Shown: positions 32,823-41,791, counted from the stretch's first letter. The stretch is 64,000 nucleotides of DNA from Flavobacterium tyrosinilyticum (GCF_023656565.1 NZ_JAMOKG010000004.1:1-64000); one strand, 5' to 3'. The notes: generated by a model from the sequence alone, not told the origin. Numbers and translations are program-made.

Positions 32823-34287
32823 GAGAAAAACTATCCAAATAATAGGCTCAGGCTTCTCTTCTTTAGCAGCCGCATGTTACCTTGCACAACAGGGAAACAA
32901 AGTTACTGTCTACGAGAAAAACAGTACAATTGGCGGCCGCGCCAGACAATTTAAAGAAGACGGTTTTACTTTTGACATGGGACCAAGCTGGTATTGGATG
33001 CCAGATGTTTTTGAACGCTTTTTTCAAGACTTCAATAAAAAACCTTCTGATTACTATGAACTGATAAAATTAAATCCGGCCTATCGTGTTTATTTCGGAA
33101 TGGATGATTTCATCAGCATTTATGATAATCTAGAAGAGATCAAATATACTTTTGAGACGATCGAAAAAGGAAGCGGTCAAAAACTGCAAAGCTTTATTGA
33201 CCAAGCCAAAAGCAATTATGACATTGCAATCAAAGATTTGGTTTATCGTCCTGGAGTTTCTCCTCTTGAATTAATTACCAAAGAAACGGCATTAAAGCTC
33301 AATCAGTTTTTTAAAAACGTAAGCACCGATATTCGGAAAAATTTCAAGAATGAAAGATTAATTCAAATTCTCGAATTTCCAGTTTTATTTCTTGGAGCAA
33401 AACCAACTAAAACGCCTTCTTTTTATAATTTTATGAATTATGCCGATTTCGGTTTAGGAACTTGGCATCCTAAAACTGGAATGTTTGATGTTATTCGAGG
33501 AATCGAAAAATTGGCATTAGAACTCGGCGTAACCATTAAAACCAATTCGCCAATTGATAAAATAATTGTCGAAAATAAAATAGCTAAAGGAATTGTAATT
33601 AATGGCGAAATCCTTAAGGCTGATATTGTTTTGAGTGGTGCCGATTATCATCATTCTGAAATTTTACTCGAAAAAGAACACAGAATGTATTCTGAAAAAT
33701 ATTGGGAAAGCAGAGTTTTTGCTCCCTCTTCTCTCCTATTTTTTGTTGGCTTCAATAAAAAAATAGAAAACATTTCGCATCACGCTTTATTTTTTGATGT
33801 CGATTTCAACCAGCATGCTGCAGATATTTACGATAATCCTAAATGGCCTGATGCTCCTTTATTCTACGCCAACTTCCCATCCAAAACAGATTTGACCGCG
33901 GCGCCAAACGGAATGGAATCTGGATTTTTCTTAATTCCGTTAGCGCCTGGAATCGAAGATAACGAAGTGTTACGAGAAGAATATTTCGAAAAGATAATCG
34001 CTCGTTTTGAAGAACTTACGCAACAAAAAATAAAAAATAATATTATCTTTAAGAGATCATTTTGTAAAAATGACTTTGTAAGCGATTATAACGCCTACAA
34101 AGGAAATGCTTACGGAATGGCCAATACCCTCTTGCAAACCGCTTTTTTAAGACCAAAATTAAAAAGCAAAAAAGTCAAGAATTTATATTTTACAGGACAA
34201 TTAACCGTTCCTGGGCCAGGTGTTCCGCCTGCTTTAATTTCAGGAAAACTCGCAGCTGAATTAATTCAAAAATCTTTTAGATCTTAA
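32821..34287 (+). CDS. crtI: Phytoene desaturase
   Basis: Membrane-associated FAD enzyme that desaturates phytoene stepwise to lycopene. The 488-residue protein has the N-terminal dinucleotide fold IGSGFSSLAAACYLAQQG, then VYEKNSTIGGRARQF, and the conserved FDMGPSWYWMPDVFE. The C-terminal FAD signature is NLYFTGQLTVPGPGVPPALISGKLAAELI. Length and motifs are typical. It starts the crtI-crtB-crtZ group, is preceded by a CarH-like regulator and has an almost leaderless transcript. crtB follows after 4 nt. Confidence 0.96.
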   Translation: MRKTIQIIGSGFSSLAAACYLAQQGNKVTVYEKNSTIGGRARQFKEDGFTFDMGPSWYWMPDVFERFFQDFNKKPSDYYELIKLNPAYRVYFGMDDFISIYDNLEEIKYTFETIEKGSGQKLQSFIDQAKSNYDIAIKDLVYRPGVSPLELITKETALKLNQFFKNVSTDIRKNFKNERLIQILEFPVLFLGAKPTKTPSFYNFMNYADFGLGTWHPKTGMFDVIRGIEKLALELGVTIKTNSPIDKIIVENKIAKGIVINGEILKADIVLSGADYHHSEILLEKEHRMYSEKYWESRVFAPSSLLFFVGFNKKIENISHHALFFDVDFNQHAADIYDNPKWPDAPLFYANFPSKTDLTAAPNGMESGFFLIPLAPGIEDNEVLREEYFEKIIARFEELTQQKIKNNIIFKRSFCKNDFVSDYNAYKGNAYGMANTLLQTAFLRPKLKSKKVKNLYFTGQLTVPGPGVPPALISGKLAAELIQKSFRS

Positions 34288-34291
34288 AAAA

Positions 34292-35131
34292 ATGAAATCA
34301 CTATTCGACGCCGTTTCTTTCAAATGCAGCAAACTGGTAACCCAAAATTACAGTACTTCATTTTCGCTAGCCGTAAAAATGCTTTCGCCAAGCATTCGAG
34401 ATGCCATTTACAGTATTTACGGATTTGTTCGTTTTGCTGACGAAATCGTGGATTCATTTCACGATTATGAAAAAGAATATCTTATTGAAGATTTCGAAAA
34501 AGAATATTACAAAGCAATGCAATTGGGCATTAGTTTAAATCCGATTTTAAATTCATTTCAACATACTGTAAAAGAATATAATATTAGTGATGATCTAATT
34601 CAGGCTTTTCTAAAAAGCATGAAAATGGATCTTATAAAATCAAATTACCAAACACAAACCGAATACATAGATTACATTTACGGTTCTGCAGATGTTGTTG
34701 GATTAATGTGTTTGAAAGTTTTCGTATCTGGAAAAGAACATAAATACGAACAGCTGAAAAACGAAGCTATGCGTTTAGGTTCTGCTTTTCAGAAAGTCAA
34801 TTTTCTAAGAGATTTAAAAGACGATAATACGATCTTGAATCGCACTTATTTTCCTGGCGTAAATCTGAATAATTTCAACGAAGATTCGAAAAATCAAATC
34901 ATCAAAGAAATCGAAGAAGATTTTAGAATTGCCTATCAAGGAATTGTAAAACTACCAATCGAAGCCAAATTTGGTGTTTATACCGCTTATGTTTATTACA
35001 AAAAACTACTTCAAAAGCTAAAACACACACCTTACTATGAGATTGGAAATTCGAGAATTCGCGTTTCTAATTATACCAAAGCGGGACTTTTGGCACAGTC
35101 TTTTGTGACCTACAAATTGAAGCTGGTATAA
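34292..35131 (+). CDS. crtB: Phytoene synthase
   Basis: Condenses two geranylgeranyl diphosphates to phytoene, the first committed carotenoid step. The 279-residue all-helical protein has the two aspartate-rich motifs that bind Mg-diphosphate: D50-E-x2-D54 in RFADEIVDSF and D174-x3-D178 in FLRDLKDD. Squalene synthase is the alternative, but length, motif context and coupling to crtI fix the call. It lies 4 nt from crtI and probably shares its transcript; crtZ lies 235 nt further, after a hairpin repeat. Confidence 0.95.
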   Translation: MKSLFDAVSFKCSKLVTQNYSTSFSLAVKMLSPSIRDAIYSIYGFVRFADEIVDSFHDYEKEYLIEDFEKEYYKAMQLGISLNPILNSFQHTVKEYNISDDLIQAFLKSMKMDLIKSNYQTQTEYIDYIYGSADVVGLMCLKVFVSGKEHKYEQLKNEAMRLGSAFQKVNFLRDLKDDNTILNRTYFPGVNLNNFNEDSKNQIIKEIEEDFRIAYQGIVKLPIEAKFGVYTAYVYYKKLLQKLKHTPYYEIGNSRIRVSNYTKAGLLAQSFVTYKLKLV

Positions 35132-35272
35132 ATTTAAACACATAGAAACATAGAATGCTAGACCTAAAAAAGACGTTTCACTTGCATAAAAAACATAGCT
35201 ATGTGTTAGAAACTAGTTTCTTTCAACAATCTTTTCAAGAAAACAAAAATCTATGTCTCTATGTATTTAAAA
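35131..35272. repeat. ACACATAGAAACATAGA hairpin repeat between crtB and crtZ
   Basis: The arm AATTTAAACACATAGAAACA (35131-35150) pairs imperfectly with 35250-35272 (TCTATGTCTCTATGTATTTAA). An inner dyad ACATAGCTATGT lies in between. A partial copy is at 36391-36415. Confidence 0.55.
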
Positions 35273-35366
35273 ATACAAACCAAAACCTTTTGAGTCAACA
35301 TTTTATAATCCAAAGCTAAACTTAAAACCAATAAAACGATAATTTTAAAACCTCAACATTTATAAA

Positions 35367-35807
35367 ATGATTTCTTTTTTAATCTTTTTAGGCGTTTTTC
35401 TTTTCATGGAATGTGTTACGTGGCTCACGCATAAATACATAATGCATGGGTTTATGTGGTATTTTCATGCGGATCATCATCAGCCGAAATACGAAAATAC
35501 CTTTGAGCGCAACGATATTTTCTTCGTCATTTTTGCTATGCCAAGTATTATTCTATTCTACTTTGGCGTTCAAGGCGGATTTAATTACTTGTTTTTCATT
35601 GCCTGCGGAATTACACTTTACGGCATTTGCTATTTTCTAATTCACGATGTCTTGATTCATCAGCGTTTTAAATGGTTTAAAAACACCAAAAACAAATACC
35701 TCATCGGATTACGAAAAGCTCATAAAATTCACCATAAACACCTCAACAAAGAAAAAGGAGAATGTTTCGGAATGTTGTTCGTACCATTCAAATATTATAA
35801 AATGTAG
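35367..35807 (+). CDS. crtZ: Beta-carotene hydroxylase
   Basis: Membrane di-iron hydroxylase that turns beta-carotene into zeaxanthin. The 146-residue protein has histidine clusters H22-x4-H27, H34-x2-HH (37-38) and the C-terminal HKIHHKH, all needed for iron, in a framework of about four TM segments. Its length is short but normal for bacterial CrtZ. No lycopene cyclase (crtY) lies in this window, so it must be elsewhere if zeaxanthin is made. Confidence 0.92.
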   Translation: MISFLIFLGVFLFMECVTWLTHKYIMHGFMWYFHADHHQPKYENTFERNDIFFVIFAMPSIILFYFGVQGGFNYLFFIACGITLYGICYFLIHDVLIHQRFKWFKNTKNKYLIGLRKAHKIHHKHLNKEKGECFGMLFVPFKYYKM

Positions 35808-35917
35808 CATTATTTGGGTGTTCGCTTTCTACTTTTTGTCTCTGGCCAAAAATGCCTGCTACAAAATAGCTCACTTTACACCTTAACGCTCACGTATTTC
35901 AAGAAAGATTTGTGATT

Positions 35918-36388
35918 ATGAAATTATACAAAATAGTTACCGTACAGCATATAAATGCAAGTGTAGAAGATTGCTGGGATTTTTTCTCAAGTCCGAAAAA
36001 CCTGCAGACCATTACTCTCGATAATATGAATTTTCAAATTCAGGATTACGATGGCAAGCGCATGTATCACGGACAAATAATTTCATACACCTTAAGACCT
36101 CTTTTCGGAATTAAAACTTCTTGGGTTACCGAAATCACTGCTTGCCAAGAAAACGATTATTTTGTAGATATTCAGCAATTTGGACCTTATAAACTTTGGC
36201 ATCACAAACATTTCTTTGAACCAACACCAGATGGAGGAACCAAAATGACCGACATTGTTCATTACGCTCTCCCATTCGGAATCTTAGGCCGAATCATGAA
36301 TCGTTTAATCGTAAAAAACAAACTGAAAAGTATTTTCGATTACAGATTTAATAAAATTGAAGAATTGTTTAATTCTAAAAAAGCTTAA
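35918..36388 (+). CDS. SRPBCC-family (START-like) protein
   Basis: The protein is about 156 residues from the ATG at 35918 (a GTG two codons earlier is possible). The fold is a hydrophobic-cavity SRPBCC barrel: VQHINASVEDCWDFFSSPKNL at the start, WHHKHFFEPTPDGGTKMTDIV in the middle, and the long C-terminal helix FDYRFNKIEELFNSKKA. The family binds lipids or polyketides. Next to crtZ and before the photolyase it may bind a carotenoid or lipid, but this is inference. Confidence 0.85.
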   Translation: MKLYKIVTVQHINASVEDCWDFFSSPKNLQTITLDNMNFQIQDYDGKRMYHGQIISYTLRPLFGIKTSWVTEITACQENDYFVDIQQFGPYKLWHHKHFFEPTPDGGTKMTDIVHYALPFGILGRIMNRLIVKNKLKSIFDYRFNKIEELFNSKKA

Positions 36389-36426
36389 AAAAAAATTTAA
36401 ATACATAGAATCATAGTTTTTTGAAT

Positions 36427-36506
36427 CTCGCAAAGACGCTAAGTCGCAACGTTTTGCTTACAGAGACTTAAAAAAGAATTGCTTTGCGACTTAGCGTCTT
36501 TGCGAG
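36427..36506. repeat. Long hairpin repeat between the SRPBCC gene and the photolyase gene
   Basis: A 23-bp arm (36427-36449, starting CTCGCAAAGACGCTAAG) pairs perfectly with 36484-36506 around a 34-nt loop. From memory, CTTTGCG/AGCG-rich elements of this form are common in Flavobacterium. It is not followed by a T-run. Confidence 0.75.
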
Positions 36507-36555
36507 CTATTCGACACCAAACAAAACTTTAAAATTACTTTAGTAAGACAAAACA

Positions 36556-37851
36556 ATGACAAAACAAAAAGTTACTTTATTCTGGTTTAGACGTGATTTG
36601 CGTTTAGAAGACAATACCGGATTATTTCATTCTTTACAATCCAATTTTCCTGTTGTACCTCTTTTTATTTTCGATGATGATATTTTAGAACATCTCCCAA
36701 AAGACGATGCAAGAGTAACTTTCATTTATGATTCATTAAAAAAAATAAACTCAGAATTAAACCAATTTGATTCTTCCATTTTAATCAAAAAAGGAAAAAC
36801 AAAAGACGTTTGGAAATCGCTTGTCGAAGAATTTGATATTCAAAATGTTTACTTCAATAAAGATTATGAACCATTCGCTATTAAACGTGACCGCTTAATT
36901 TCATCTTTATTAAAAGAAAATAATATTGAAACGATATCTTTTAAAGATCATGTAATTTTTGAAGAAAAAGAAATAACCAAAGCAGACGGACTTCCTTATA
37001 CTGTTTACACGCCTTACAAAAACAAATGGCTGGAAAAATATCATCTCTCTGGATCTGCTCCAGAATATGATTCGACGCCATATCAATCTAATTTTGCTGA
37101 AAATAAATTCAAGTTTCCAGATTTAGCCGAAATAGGTTTTGAAAGAAGCTCTATAAAAGTTCTTCCTCACAACTTAACGCAAATTGCCCATTACAAAGAA
37201 ACCAGAGATTTCCCAGCTTTGGACAGCACTTCTTATCTGTCTCCACATTTACGCTTTGGAACTGTAAGCATTCGAAAATTAGTAAACTGGGCGAACCGAA
37301 AAAATCAGATTTTTTTGAGCGAATTAATTTGGAGAGAATTCTTTATTCAGATTCTATTTAGTTTTCCAAATTGCGTTAATCATAATTTTAAATCCAATTA
37401 CGACGGAATTCAATGGCGAAATAACGAAGAGGATTTCAAACGCTGGTGTTCTGGAACAACAGGATATCCAATGGTTGATGCTGGAATGCGGCAATTAAAC
37501 GAAACAGGCTATATGCACAATCGCGTGCGTATGGTTGTAGCTAGTTTTCTTTGCAAACATTTACTGATTAACTGGCAATGGGGCGAAGCCTATTTTGCAG
37601 AAAAGCTTTTAGATTTTGAATTGGCTTCAAACGTAGGAAACTGGCAATGGGCAGCAGGAACAGGCTGTGACGCCGCTCCTTATTTCAGAGTTTTTAATCC
37701 CGAAATCCAACAAAAGAAATTTGACGAAAAAGGAGAATATATTAGAAAATGGATTCCCGAGTTTGATTTTGGCTACGCAGAACCTATGGTTGATCATGCT
37801 TTTGCGAGAGATCGCGCGATTGCGACTTATAAAGCAGGGATTTTGAAGTAG
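36556..37851 (+). CDS. phr: Deoxyribodipyrimidine photo-lyase (class I, CPD)
   Basis: Uses blue/UV-A light and FAD to split cyclobutane pyrimidine dimers. The 431-residue protein has an N-terminal photolyase fold (1-130, LFWFRRDLRLEDN) and a C-terminal FAD-binding domain with TGYPMVDAGMRQL, TGYMHNRVRMVVASFL and NWQWAAGTGCDAAPYFRVFNP. The tryptophan-rich WQW set expected for electron transfer is present. Its length is slightly short compared with E. coli PhrB. Its place next to carotenoid genes and a CarH-like regulator suggests light induction. Confidence 0.95.
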   Translation: MTKQKVTLFWFRRDLRLEDNTGLFHSLQSNFPVVPLFIFDDDILEHLPKDDARVTFIYDSLKKINSELNQFDSSILIKKGKTKDVWKSLVEEFDIQNVYFNKDYEPFAIKRDRLISSLLKENNIETISFKDHVIFEEKEITKADGLPYTVYTPYKNKWLEKYHLSGSAPEYDSTPYQSNFAENKFKFPDLAEIGFERSSIKVLPHNLTQIAHYKETRDFPALDSTSYLSPHLRFGTVSIRKLVNWANRKNQIFLSELIWREFFIQILFSFPNCVNHNFKSNYDGIQWRNNEEDFKRWCSGTTGYPMVDAGMRQLNETGYMHNRVRMVVASFLCKHLLINWQWGEAYFAEKLLDFELASNVGNWQWAAGTGCDAAPYFRVFNPEIQQKKFDEKGEYIRKWIPEFDFGYAEPMVDHAFARDRAIATYKAGILK

Positions 37852-37900
37852 TTTTTTTTTGTTTCAGGTTTCAGGTTTATACTGCATGCTTAGTTTTGGT

Positions 37901-38040
37901 TCACGCAGATTTTGCAGATTAAGCAGATTTATACTCATTTTTGTCATCCTGAGGAACAAAGGATCACAAAAGAAACTCCGCACAGAATGTCTCCAAACTT
38001 TGTCGATTTACGAGTGTCATCCTTCGTTCCTCAGGATAAC
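37901..38040. repeat. REP-like hairpin, family B (copy 1), with flanking words
   Basis: The arm 37943-37964 (GTCATCCTGAGGAACAAAGG plus AT) pairs with 38019-38040 with two mismatches. The loop contains CTCCAAACTTTGTCGATTT, which resembles the loop of copy 2 at 62291-62390 although the arms are different. The preceding CACGCAGATTTTGCAGATTAAGC is another known word type. Confidence 0.7.
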
Positions 38041-38050
38041 AAACTAAATA

Positions 38051-38090
38051 AAAAAACCTTTGTCAAAGTTTAAAACTTTGACAAAGGTCT
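38051..38090 (-). terminator. Terminator after the UbiB-like gene
   Basis: On the minus strand ACCTTTGTCAAAG pairs perfectly with CTTTGACAAAGGT around a short AT loop, followed by a T-run. It lies about 50 nt beyond the stop at 38139 and can also end transcription from the photolyase side. Confidence 0.85.
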
Positions 38091-38138
38091 ATACATATAA
38101 AATTGGAATTTGGATTTTTTACATTGGAATTTCCTCAA

Positions 38139-39443
38139 CTAGTACTTCAAATAATTATCCACTACAATTTTAGCTTTCAGATCAAACATTAAATTGTATA
38201 AACCAAAGAAAGTACGGTTCATGTAAATAAAGTGCTTAGAACCACGATTTCCGTTCATTTTTTTCAGGTTTGTATCTTCTGAGAAACGTTTTCCTAATTC
38301 AGCAATTGCATTAAAGAATTTTTCATCGGAAAAATCGAAAGTTTCGTTTTGAAAAGGTTTTGTAAAAAGCGACAATAAATCATGAAACATTTCTGTGAAA
38401 TATTCCACTTCTGCAGGTGTATCATCTTTGCGCAGAATTTCTAATTCGAATAATTTCTCATTAAAAAGCTTCTGGTCTGTAATCACATTTTTATTGATCA
38501 ATTCGAAATAAGGGGTATAAAAATCTTCTGGAATTTGCTTCATACAACCAAAATCTAAAGCGATCAATCGGTTTTGATCGTCAACCAAAAAATTCCCCGG
38601 ATGCGGATCTGCATGCACTTTTCGTAAAACATGGATTTGATACATGTAAAAATCCCAAAGCGCTTGTCCTAACTTATCACCCGCTTCTTGATCTTTATTT
38701 ATGGCTGTAAATTCAGAAAGATGAATTCCCGTCATCCAATCCATTGTAATAATTTTCTCTGATGAAAATTCTGGATAGTAATTCGGAAAAGTAATGTTTT
38801 CAATTTTACTGCAAGCATCAACAACTTCCTGACTTTGTTGTAATTCTAACAAATAGTTGGTTTCTTCAATGAGTTTGTCTTCAACTTCTTTAAAATATTT
38901 ATCAGAATCTTTTCCTTGAAGATTAAACATTCTGATTGCAATTGGTTTTACCAAAGCCAAATCAGACGAAATACTATTTGCAACTCCAGGATATTGAATT
39001 TTAACCGCCAGCTTTTTATCGTTTTTCTTTGCCAAATGCACCTGGCCAATACTTGCCGCATTTACAGAATTCGGATTGAACTCATCGAAAATTTCGTAAG
39101 GTGTTTTTCCAAAATTGTTTTTGAACGTTTTTAAAACCAAAGGAGCAGAAAGTGGCGGAACAGAAAACTGCGATAAAGAAAATTTCTCTACATAAGCTTG
39201 AGGCAGAAAGTTTTTATCCATACTCAGCATCTGAGCTACTTTTAAGGCGCTTCCTTTTAAGCTTTTTAGTCCGTCATAAATATCTTCTGCATTGTTCTCA
39301 TTTAGCTTATCGCGGGTTAAATCTGGGTTTACCATTTTTTCGGCATAATGCTTTACATAGTTTACACCAATCTTAGCACCAGTCTGAACCAATTTTCCCG
39401 CTCGTTCAATTTTAGAAGTTGGGATATAATCAATTGTTTTCAT
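38139..39443 (-). CDS. UbiB/ABC1-family atypical kinase
   Basis: The 434-residue protein has a kinase-like fold of the ADCK/UbiB group: LKGSALKVAQMLSM (the KxGQ-type N-terminal motif is altered to KVAQ), SVNAASIGQVHLAK, AVKIQYPG (Lys), a catalytic-like HADPHPGNFLVDD and LDFGCMKQI. Family members act in quinone or isoprenoid lipid homeostasis. It overlaps the TetR gene by one base, so the two are coupled. Carotenoid and quinone pathways share precursors, which makes its position close to crt genes reasonable, but a direct role is not shown. Confidence 0.88.
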   Translation of the reverse strand: MKTIDYIPTSKIERAGKLVQTGAKIGVNYVKHYAEKMVNPDLTRDKLNENNAEDIYDGLKSLKGSALKVAQMLSMDKNFLPQAYVEKFSLSQFSVPPLSAPLVLKTFKNNFGKTPYEIFDEFNPNSVNAASIGQVHLAKKNDKKLAVKIQYPGVANSISSDLALVKPIAIRMFNLQGKDSDKYFKEVEDKLIEETNYLLELQQSQEVVDACSKIENITFPNYYPEFSSEKIITMDWMTGIHLSEFTAINKDQEAGDKLGQALWDFYMYQIHVLRKVHADPHPGNFLVDDQNRLIALDFGCMKQIPEDFYTPYFELINKNVITDQKLFNEKLFELEILRKDDTPAEVEYFTEMFHDLLSLFTKPFQNETFDFSDEKFFNAIAELGKRFSEDTNLKKMNGNRGSKHFIYMNRTFFGLYNLMFDLKAKIVVDNYLKY

Positions 39444-40102
39444 TATCTGCTGTGTACTTTTTCTTTAAACAAAAATTTTCCAAAATCAATCAGGTGATTC
39501 ATTGGTGCAACATTCATTAACTCAAATGAAGCGTTAACAGACTTTTCAATAAAAATATCCGTTTTCTCAAAAGCGGGAGATTCATCTTCCATCCAAAATT
39601 TAATGGTCATCATCAATTGCAACCAAGAAGATTCTTGAATAGCTTTTTCTTGAAATTTCTGGAATCTTTCTTGCTCTAATCTGTAATCATCAGTTAAAAT
39701 CTCAGCAACATAGTCTTTGAAACTATTGCGAAGTGTTGTTAACTGAACTAAATTTTTGATTGGGTTTCGATCTATTTTAAGGGATTGCAAAACATAACTT
39801 CTGTTGGCTGTCAGGATTTCGAAGAAAGTAAAATAAAAACTTAACATTTTATTCTTCATATCATATCCTTGATATTCTCCATTTTTGTGAAGAAGGTTCA
39901 CCGTGTTTTCAAAAAACAGTCGAAAAATTTCTTTTTCTAAACCTTCTAATGTTCCAAAGAAAGTATAAAACTCAGCTTCAGTAAAATCATTTTCTTTAGC
40001 AAAATGATAAACCGATTTTGGTTTTTGACCTTTTTCTAAAACCTCTTCCATATATTTTGAAACGATATCATCTTTGGTAATTACCTTTTTTTTAGTCGCC
40101 AT
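39443..40102 (-). CDS. TetR-family-like regulator
   Basis: The 219-residue protein has an N-terminal HTH (about 8-60): ITKDDIVSKYMEEVLEKGQKPKSVYHFAKENDFTEAEFYTFFGTLEGLEKEIF. This follows TetR spacing, although the glycine of the turn is not conserved. The remaining helical part (about 70-219) is the ligand/dimer domain. It is directly upstream of, and overlaps, the UbiB-like kinase gene. An AT-rich symmetric site at 40128-40154 lies right before its ATG and may be its operator. Confidence 0.82.
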   Translation of the reverse strand: MATKKKVITKDDIVSKYMEEVLEKGQKPKSVYHFAKENDFTEAEFYTFFGTLEGLEKEIFRLFFENTVNLLHKNGEYQGYDMKNKMLSFYFTFFEILTANRSYVLQSLKIDRNPIKNLVQLTTLRNSFKDYVAEILTDDYRLEQERFQKFQEKAIQESSWLQLMMTIKFWMEDESPAFEKTDIFIEKSVNASFELMNVAPMNHLIDFGKFLFKEKVHSR

Positions 40103-40127
40103 TTTATTAAAATTTAGAATTTGCCAT

Positions 40128-40154
40128 AAAGGTAAACATTGTTTAAGTACCTTT
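40128..40154. promoter_or_regulatory. Symmetric divergent promoter/operator between tetR and the epimerase gene
   Basis: AAAGGTA at 40128-40134 and TACCTTT at 40148-40154 are mirror images, so both directions have TACCTTT (-7-like, matching TAnnTTT). Between them lies TAAACATTGTTTA (40133-40145), a 6-bp dyad. The layout would allow one bound dimer to control both genes. Confidence 0.5.
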
Positions 40155-40200
40155 ACTAATCCTTAAACACGATACACTGTTAAATATATTATAAACTATT

Positions 40201-41112
40201 ATGGCTCAAAATGTTCTATTAACAGGCGGAACTGGTTTCGTCGGGAAATATTTGACAGATGTTCTGATCGAAGCAGGTTTTTCCGTATCCATTTTGAGTC
40301 GTTCTGATAGAGAAAGTACTCCAAGAGTGACCTATTATAAATGGGATCTAAAGAAAAACTACATTGACAAAAATGCGGTTTTAAATGCCGATTATATTAT
40401 TCACCTTGCTGGAGAAGGAATTGTCGAAAAGAGATGGACTAAAAGACGCAAAAGAGCCATTATTGAAAGTCGCGTAAGACCGGTTGAAATGATCTATGCT
40501 ATTTTGGAGATGAACAATAAAAAGCTGGAAGCGTTTATTTCTGCTTCAGGCATTGGAATTTATGGTGCCATTACTAGTCATAAAATCTGTACTGAAAATA
40601 CCCCTCCAGCCGATGATTTTCTTGGCATTACTTGTCAGAAATGGGAAAATGCCGCCGATAAAATTGGTTCTTTAAATATTCGAACAGTCAAAATTAGAAC
40701 TGGAATTGTTTTTGGTAAAAACGAAGGTTTCTTAAAAAAAATGGTTCCTACATTTAAATCTGGTTTTGGTGCTGTTTTAGGTTCTGGCAAGCAATATCTT
40801 CCTTGGATTCATATTGAAGATTTGTGCCAGATCTATTTAAAAAGCATTGAAGACACCAAACTCGAAGGTGCCTACAATGCATGTGTAATCGACAATACCA
40901 CAAACTCCCGATTTTCTAAAACTATGGCTAAACTCTACGATTATAGTATATGGATTCCTAAAGTTCCGGCAATTGTATTAAAAATTCTGTTGGGACAAAT
41001 GAGTGAGGCCATCTTAACAGGACAGCGCGTTTCTTCAGAAAAAATTCAAAAAACAGGTTTTGAGTTTCAATTTACAGATTTAGAAAAGACACTTATTAAT
41101 TGTATAAAGTAA
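40201..41112 (+). CDS. TIGR01777-type NAD-dependent epimerase
   Basis: The 303-residue protein is a short-chain extended fold: Gly-rich NVLLTGGTGFVGKYL at the N-terminus, then HLAGEGIVEKRWTKRRKRAI, ISASGIGIYG (the Tyr may be catalytic), GAVLGSGKQYLPWIHIEDL and a C-terminal helical tail. The length and GG-TG-FVG pattern fit the YfcH/SulA subfamily. Substrates of that subfamily are not settled. It is divergent from the TetR gene. Confidence 0.88.
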   Translation: MAQNVLLTGGTGFVGKYLTDVLIEAGFSVSILSRSDRESTPRVTYYKWDLKKNYIDKNAVLNADYIIHLAGEGIVEKRWTKRRKRAIIESRVRPVEMIYAILEMNNKKLEAFISASGIGIYGAITSHKICTENTPPADDFLGITCQKWENAADKIGSLNIRTVKIRTGIVFGKNEGFLKKMVPTFKSGFGAVLGSGKQYLPWIHIEDLCQIYLKSIEDTKLEGAYNACVIDNTTNSRFSKTMAKLYDYSIWIPKVPAIVLKILLGQMSEAILTGQRVSSEKIQKTGFEFQFTDLEKTLINCIK

Positions 41113-41115
41113 TTC

Positions 41116-41682
41116 TTATTTCAAAGTCAGCATGGTCTCATCGCTACGAATAATACCCGTTAGTTCTGTATTGGCCGTTTTTGCAATTTTCGATGCTATA
41201 GGAGTTGGAATATTAATATTAAAATCGGATACTGCGATTGGAAAATCTGAAATTATCTGAATTCCCTCTGGAACTCTTTTAATCAAAGCATTTACAATAA
41301 TCTCCTTCGATTTTCCGCGTAGATTAAGTTTCCCTTTTATATGATATTCTTTTTCTACTTCATTAATATCTTTCAAATCAAATTTTTCAATCTTTCCTTT
41401 AAACACCGCTTTAGGATAACGATTGCTTTGCATGTAATTTTCATTGAAATGCTCTTGCATTAAATCCAATTTGAAACGAAAGTCTTTGATGATAACAGTA
41501 CAAATAAAAGTACTTGTTTTAGGTTCTAAAAGTATAGCAACTTGTCTATTTACAGCTCTCACTTCTTCAAATAAAGGAACAGACGCCTCAAAGTTTATTG
41601 TTCCCGTATTAGTGAAAAATTTGTCTTGGGCAATGACTGAAAAGGCCGTAAAAAATAAAAATAATAAAGTAGTTGTTTTCAT
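41116..41682 (-). CDS. Secreted YceI-family protein
   Basis: The protein has 188 residues from the ATG at 41682 (MKTTTLLFLFFTAFSVIAQ); an ATG four codons upstream (41694) would only lengthen the signal. The mature beta-barrel is of the YceI/lipocalin type (NTGTINFEASVPLFEEV, then FKLDLMQEHFNENYMQSNRYPKAVFKG, GKLNLRGKSKEI). The family binds isoprenoid lipids such as polyprenyl chains in the periplasm. It is tail to tail with the epimerase, 3 nt apart. Confidence 0.87.
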   Translation of the reverse strand: MKTTTLLFLFFTAFSVIAQDKFFTNTGTINFEASVPLFEEVRAVNRQVAILLEPKTSTFICTVIIKDFRFKLDLMQEHFNENYMQSNRYPKAVFKGKIEKFDLKDINEVEKEYHIKGKLNLRGKSKEIIVNALIKRVPEGIQIISDFPIAVSDFNINIPTPIASKIAKTANTELTGIIRSDETMLTLK

Positions 41683-41744
41683 AATCGTCTGCATTTAAAC
41701 AATTATGTCATTCAATTTATCTGGACTAAGAGAAAATAAAAAAA

Positions 41745-41764
41745 TCAGATTCTTAATAATCTGA
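41745..41764 (-). terminator. Terminator after the VOC gene
   Basis: On the minus strand TCAGATT pairs with AATCTGA around a six-base loop, then a T-run. Confidence 0.65.
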
Positions 41765-41791
41765 AAAATCGAACGGCAATACTCAGTGAAA

